From Xanthomonas hortorum pv. cynarae (lineage in GTDB: Bacteria > Pseudomonadota > Gammaproteobacteria > Xanthomonadales > Xanthomonadaceae): 58,352 nucleotides of DNA. The position numbers were made by a program, and so were the translations under genes. The stretch is from assembly GCF_002939985.1 (NCBI RefSeq), contig NZ_MDFM01000032.1:1-58352 (forward strand), written 5' to 3'. Shown one piece after another: positions 56,849 to 58,352 of the stretch (position 1 is the stretch's first letter; each line of letters begins with the position of its first letter). Under the pieces are notes generated by a model. It was not told the DNA's origin and ran no database searches. It saw only the letters and a program-made list of their open reading frames with translations.

Positions 56849-56935
56849 GGGTGGTTCCAGACTGGCTTGGATGACAGGGCGCGGATTTTACCTGATTGCT
56901 CGCCCGCACCGGGGCGGCAGCGTTCAGTGGCGGAC

Positions 56936-57613
56936 TCAGTGGCGAAATCGGCCGGTCCGCAGGAAGCTCAGCGCCTGCTGCGCGGCCTCGGGTGAGCGCA
57001 ACAGGCCGCTATGGCTGGCCGGCACCACGCAATGGTCGCGCAACCCGGGCAAGCGGGTTTCGGCCAGTGCCACGGTGCCGTCCGAGCTGCCGTCCAGCGG
57101 CGCCAGCCAGCGTCCGACCCCGCGCGCGACATTGCCGGCGACCTGACCGATCTCGGCCTCGCCCTCCCATTGCACGAAACCCTGCTGCAGCAGGGCAGCG
57201 CTACGCCCCAACGCCCATCGCCCGCCACGTTGGGCCAAGCCGCGCGCGGCGGCGCTGCCGCACAACGGCGAGCCCAGGCAGACCACACGGCGCACCGGCA
57301 GCTCGGGCGCGGCGCGCAGGGCCTGCAACGCCAGCAGCCCGCCCAGGCTGTGACAGACCAGCAGTTGCGCGCCGGTCGCCTGCAGGCGTTCGATCAGCAG
57401 CGGCACCGCCTGCGCGGGGCCGCCAAGCACGCTGGCGTAACCGAACAGCGCAGGCGCCAGGCCCTCTGCACGCAGTCGACGCGCGAGCGGCAGCAGCCAG
57501 TGCGCGGTATTCCAGATGCCGTGCACCAGCAGTACGTCGGCGGTTGCGGTGGTCGGTGCAGTGCGCGGGGTGCGTCTGGATGCAGCTGGAAATGCCGAGG
57601 AGCTGCTGGGCAT
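56936..57613 (-). CDS. RBBP9/YdeN-like alpha/beta hydrolase
   Basis: 225 residues. VLLVHGIWN (about 27-35) is the oxyanion strand, the nucleophile elbow is CHSLGG (S89), and the likely acid and base are D178 and H201. No signal peptide is clear; the first 25 residues are Ser/Thr/Ala/Arg-rich and could be a low-complexity tail. It is a lipase/esterase-like enzyme with unknown substrate. Confidence 0.8.
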   Translation of the reverse strand: MPSSSSAFPAASRRTPRTAPTTATADVLLVHGIWNTAHWLLPLARRLRAEGLAPALFGYASVLGGPAQAVPLLIERLQATGAQLLVCHSLGGLLALQALRAAPELPVRRVVCLGSPLCGSAAARGLAQRGGRWALGRSAALLQQGFVQWEGEAEIGQVAGNVARGVGRWLAPLDGSSDGTVALAETRLPGLRDHCVVPASHSGLLRSPEAAQQALSFLRTGRFRH

Positions 57614-57676
57614 CAGCGCGGTTTCCAGAACGTGGCACGCAGTCGCCAGGCTGCTGCGGACGGTGCCTGCATGCGC

Positions 57677-58204
57677 TCAGTCGGCCGCGACGATCGGCTT
57701 GCGGCGCAGGATGTGCTCGCGATCGACAATCTTGCCGACCGGGAAGTCGTACTCGCCGACTTTTTCGAATCCGTAGCGGGCGTAGAAACGTTGTGCGCCG
57801 AAATTTTCCGACCACACGCCGATCCACAGCGTGCGTGGGCCGTTGCGTTCCAGCCATTCCAGTGTGGTTTCGAACAGCCGGCTGCCCCAGCCGCTGTTCT
57901 GGTAGTCCTTCAGCAGATACAGCCGCTTGAGCTCCCCATCGCCGGGGCGCACGTCTTTATGCGGCAGCCCGCACGGGCCGGCGGCGGCGTGGCCGACCAG
58001 CAGGCTGTCCATCTCCAGCAGCCAGATCGCGTAGTCCGGATGCGCCAGCACGATGCGCGCGCGCTCGACCGCATAGGTCTCTTCGAGAAAACCGCGCAGG
58101 TCTTCTTCCGGATACAGATGCCCGAAGGTTTCGGTAAAGGTTTGCGCGGCCAGCAGTGATAACGCTTCGGCATCGTCCGGTGTGGCGCGGCGGATGCGGG
58201 TCAT
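57677..58204 (-). CDS. GNAT-family N-acetyltransferase
   Basis: 175 residues from ATG 58204, which has GAGAGG 7 nt upstream; an earlier in-frame ATG at 58231 is possible. The acetyl-CoA loop is in [17 protein letters not shown] (about residues 91-107). It begins [19 protein letters not shown] and ends in [13 protein letters not shown]. Substrate unknown. The heptad array at 58267 lies about 60 bp upstream, so promoter spacing may vary with copy number. Confidence 0.83.
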   Translation of the reverse strand: MTRIRRATPDDAEALSLLAAQTFTETFGHLYPEEDLRGFLEETYAVERARIVLAHPDYAIWLLEMDSLLVGHAAAGPCGLPHKDVRPGDGELKRLYLLKDYQNSGWGSRLFETTLEWLERNGPRTLWIGVWSENFGAQRFYARYGFEKVGEYDFPVGKIVDREHILRRKPIVAAD

Positions 58205-58266
58205 GCGGGGCCTCTCGTGCCAGGTGGACATGGCAGCTTCTCGCATGCAGATGCGCTACCGCAAGC

Positions 58267-58352
58267 GGGGATTGGGGATTGGGGATTGGGGATTGGGGAT
58301 TGGGGATTGGGGATTGGGGATTGGGGATTGGGGATTGGGGATTGGGGATTGG
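58267..58352 (+). repeat. About 12 tandem GGGGATT heptads at the window end
   Basis: Perfect head-to-tail GGGGATT units run from 58267 to the last base (86 bp, 12.3 copies) and may continue. There are no spacers between units, so it is a simple tandem repeat, not a CRISPR array. Arrays like this vary in copy number between strains. Confidence 0.95.

Noticed and set aside
58267..58352. CRISPR array
   Set aside because: Unit is 7 bp without spacers; it is a simple tandem repeat.

Overview
The window is chromosomal DNA of a Xanthomonas or very close relative; the species was not determined. The evidence is GC-rich coding DNA with GTG/TTG starts, the tol-pal-cpoB-queE and ruvC-ruvA-kup-ruvB orders, a Xanthomonas/Caulobacter-type TonB receptor, intergenic arrays of the heptad GGGATTC/GGGGATT, and an effector ending in an XVIPCD domain, the hallmark of the xanthomonad bacteria-killing type IV secretion system.

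Layout. 1-12.7 kb: housekeeping genes, mostly on the minus strand (tsaB, YoaA-like helicase, lipoprotein, mrcB, a two-domain glycosyltransferase on plus, a membrane-anchored helical-repeat protein, relA). 13.0-16.2 kb: the PQQ cluster pqqABCDE, with an unlisted-size pqqA of 26 codons and 4-nt overlaps linking pqqB to pqqE. 16.4-21 kb: a secreted protein, glucokinase and a TonB-dependent receptor. 21.2-30.8 kb: hrpA, dps, recQ, a secreted protein with a duplicated signal-peptide start, a single-domain response regulator, a 36-residue membrane protein, an RsuA-family protein with an altered catalytic motif, and a 68-residue protein. 31.3-36.5 kb: a decayed chemotaxis receptor, GNAT, argO/argP divergent pair, and a response regulator with an HWE-type histidine kinase.

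36.8-45 kb is the accessory part. queC and tRNA-Lys(UUU) are followed by a terminator, a 28-bp perfect palindrome, a small two-gene operon with a structured leader, a Mu-like com gene overlapping a broken DNA methyltransferase, an AT-richer two-gene operon (GNAT plus PUA-like protein, and an ASCH protein), and a lipoprotein/metallopeptidase-XVIPCD pair that fits an X-Tfi immunity / X-Tfe effector module. No integrase, transposase or matching tRNA att repeat was seen, so the mechanism of arrival is open.

44.1-58.3 kb is conserved again: pdxI-like reductase, queE, then on the minus strand the Tol-Pal operon (ybgC tolQ tolR tolA tolB pal cpoB queE), upstream ruvC ruvA kup ruvB, yebC, an alpha/beta hydrolase and a GNAT gene. 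Three intergenic gaps here carry paired inverted heptad arrays, and the window ends in about 12 tandem GGGGATT units. queC and tRNA-Lys face the opposite way from queE, which suggests a rearrangement whose breakpoint lies in the accessory region.

Best candidates for something new: the ASCH/GNAT-PUA operon (possible nucleobase or RNA acetylation system), the HEIQH X-Tfe with its lipoprotein partner, and the inverted heptad elements.
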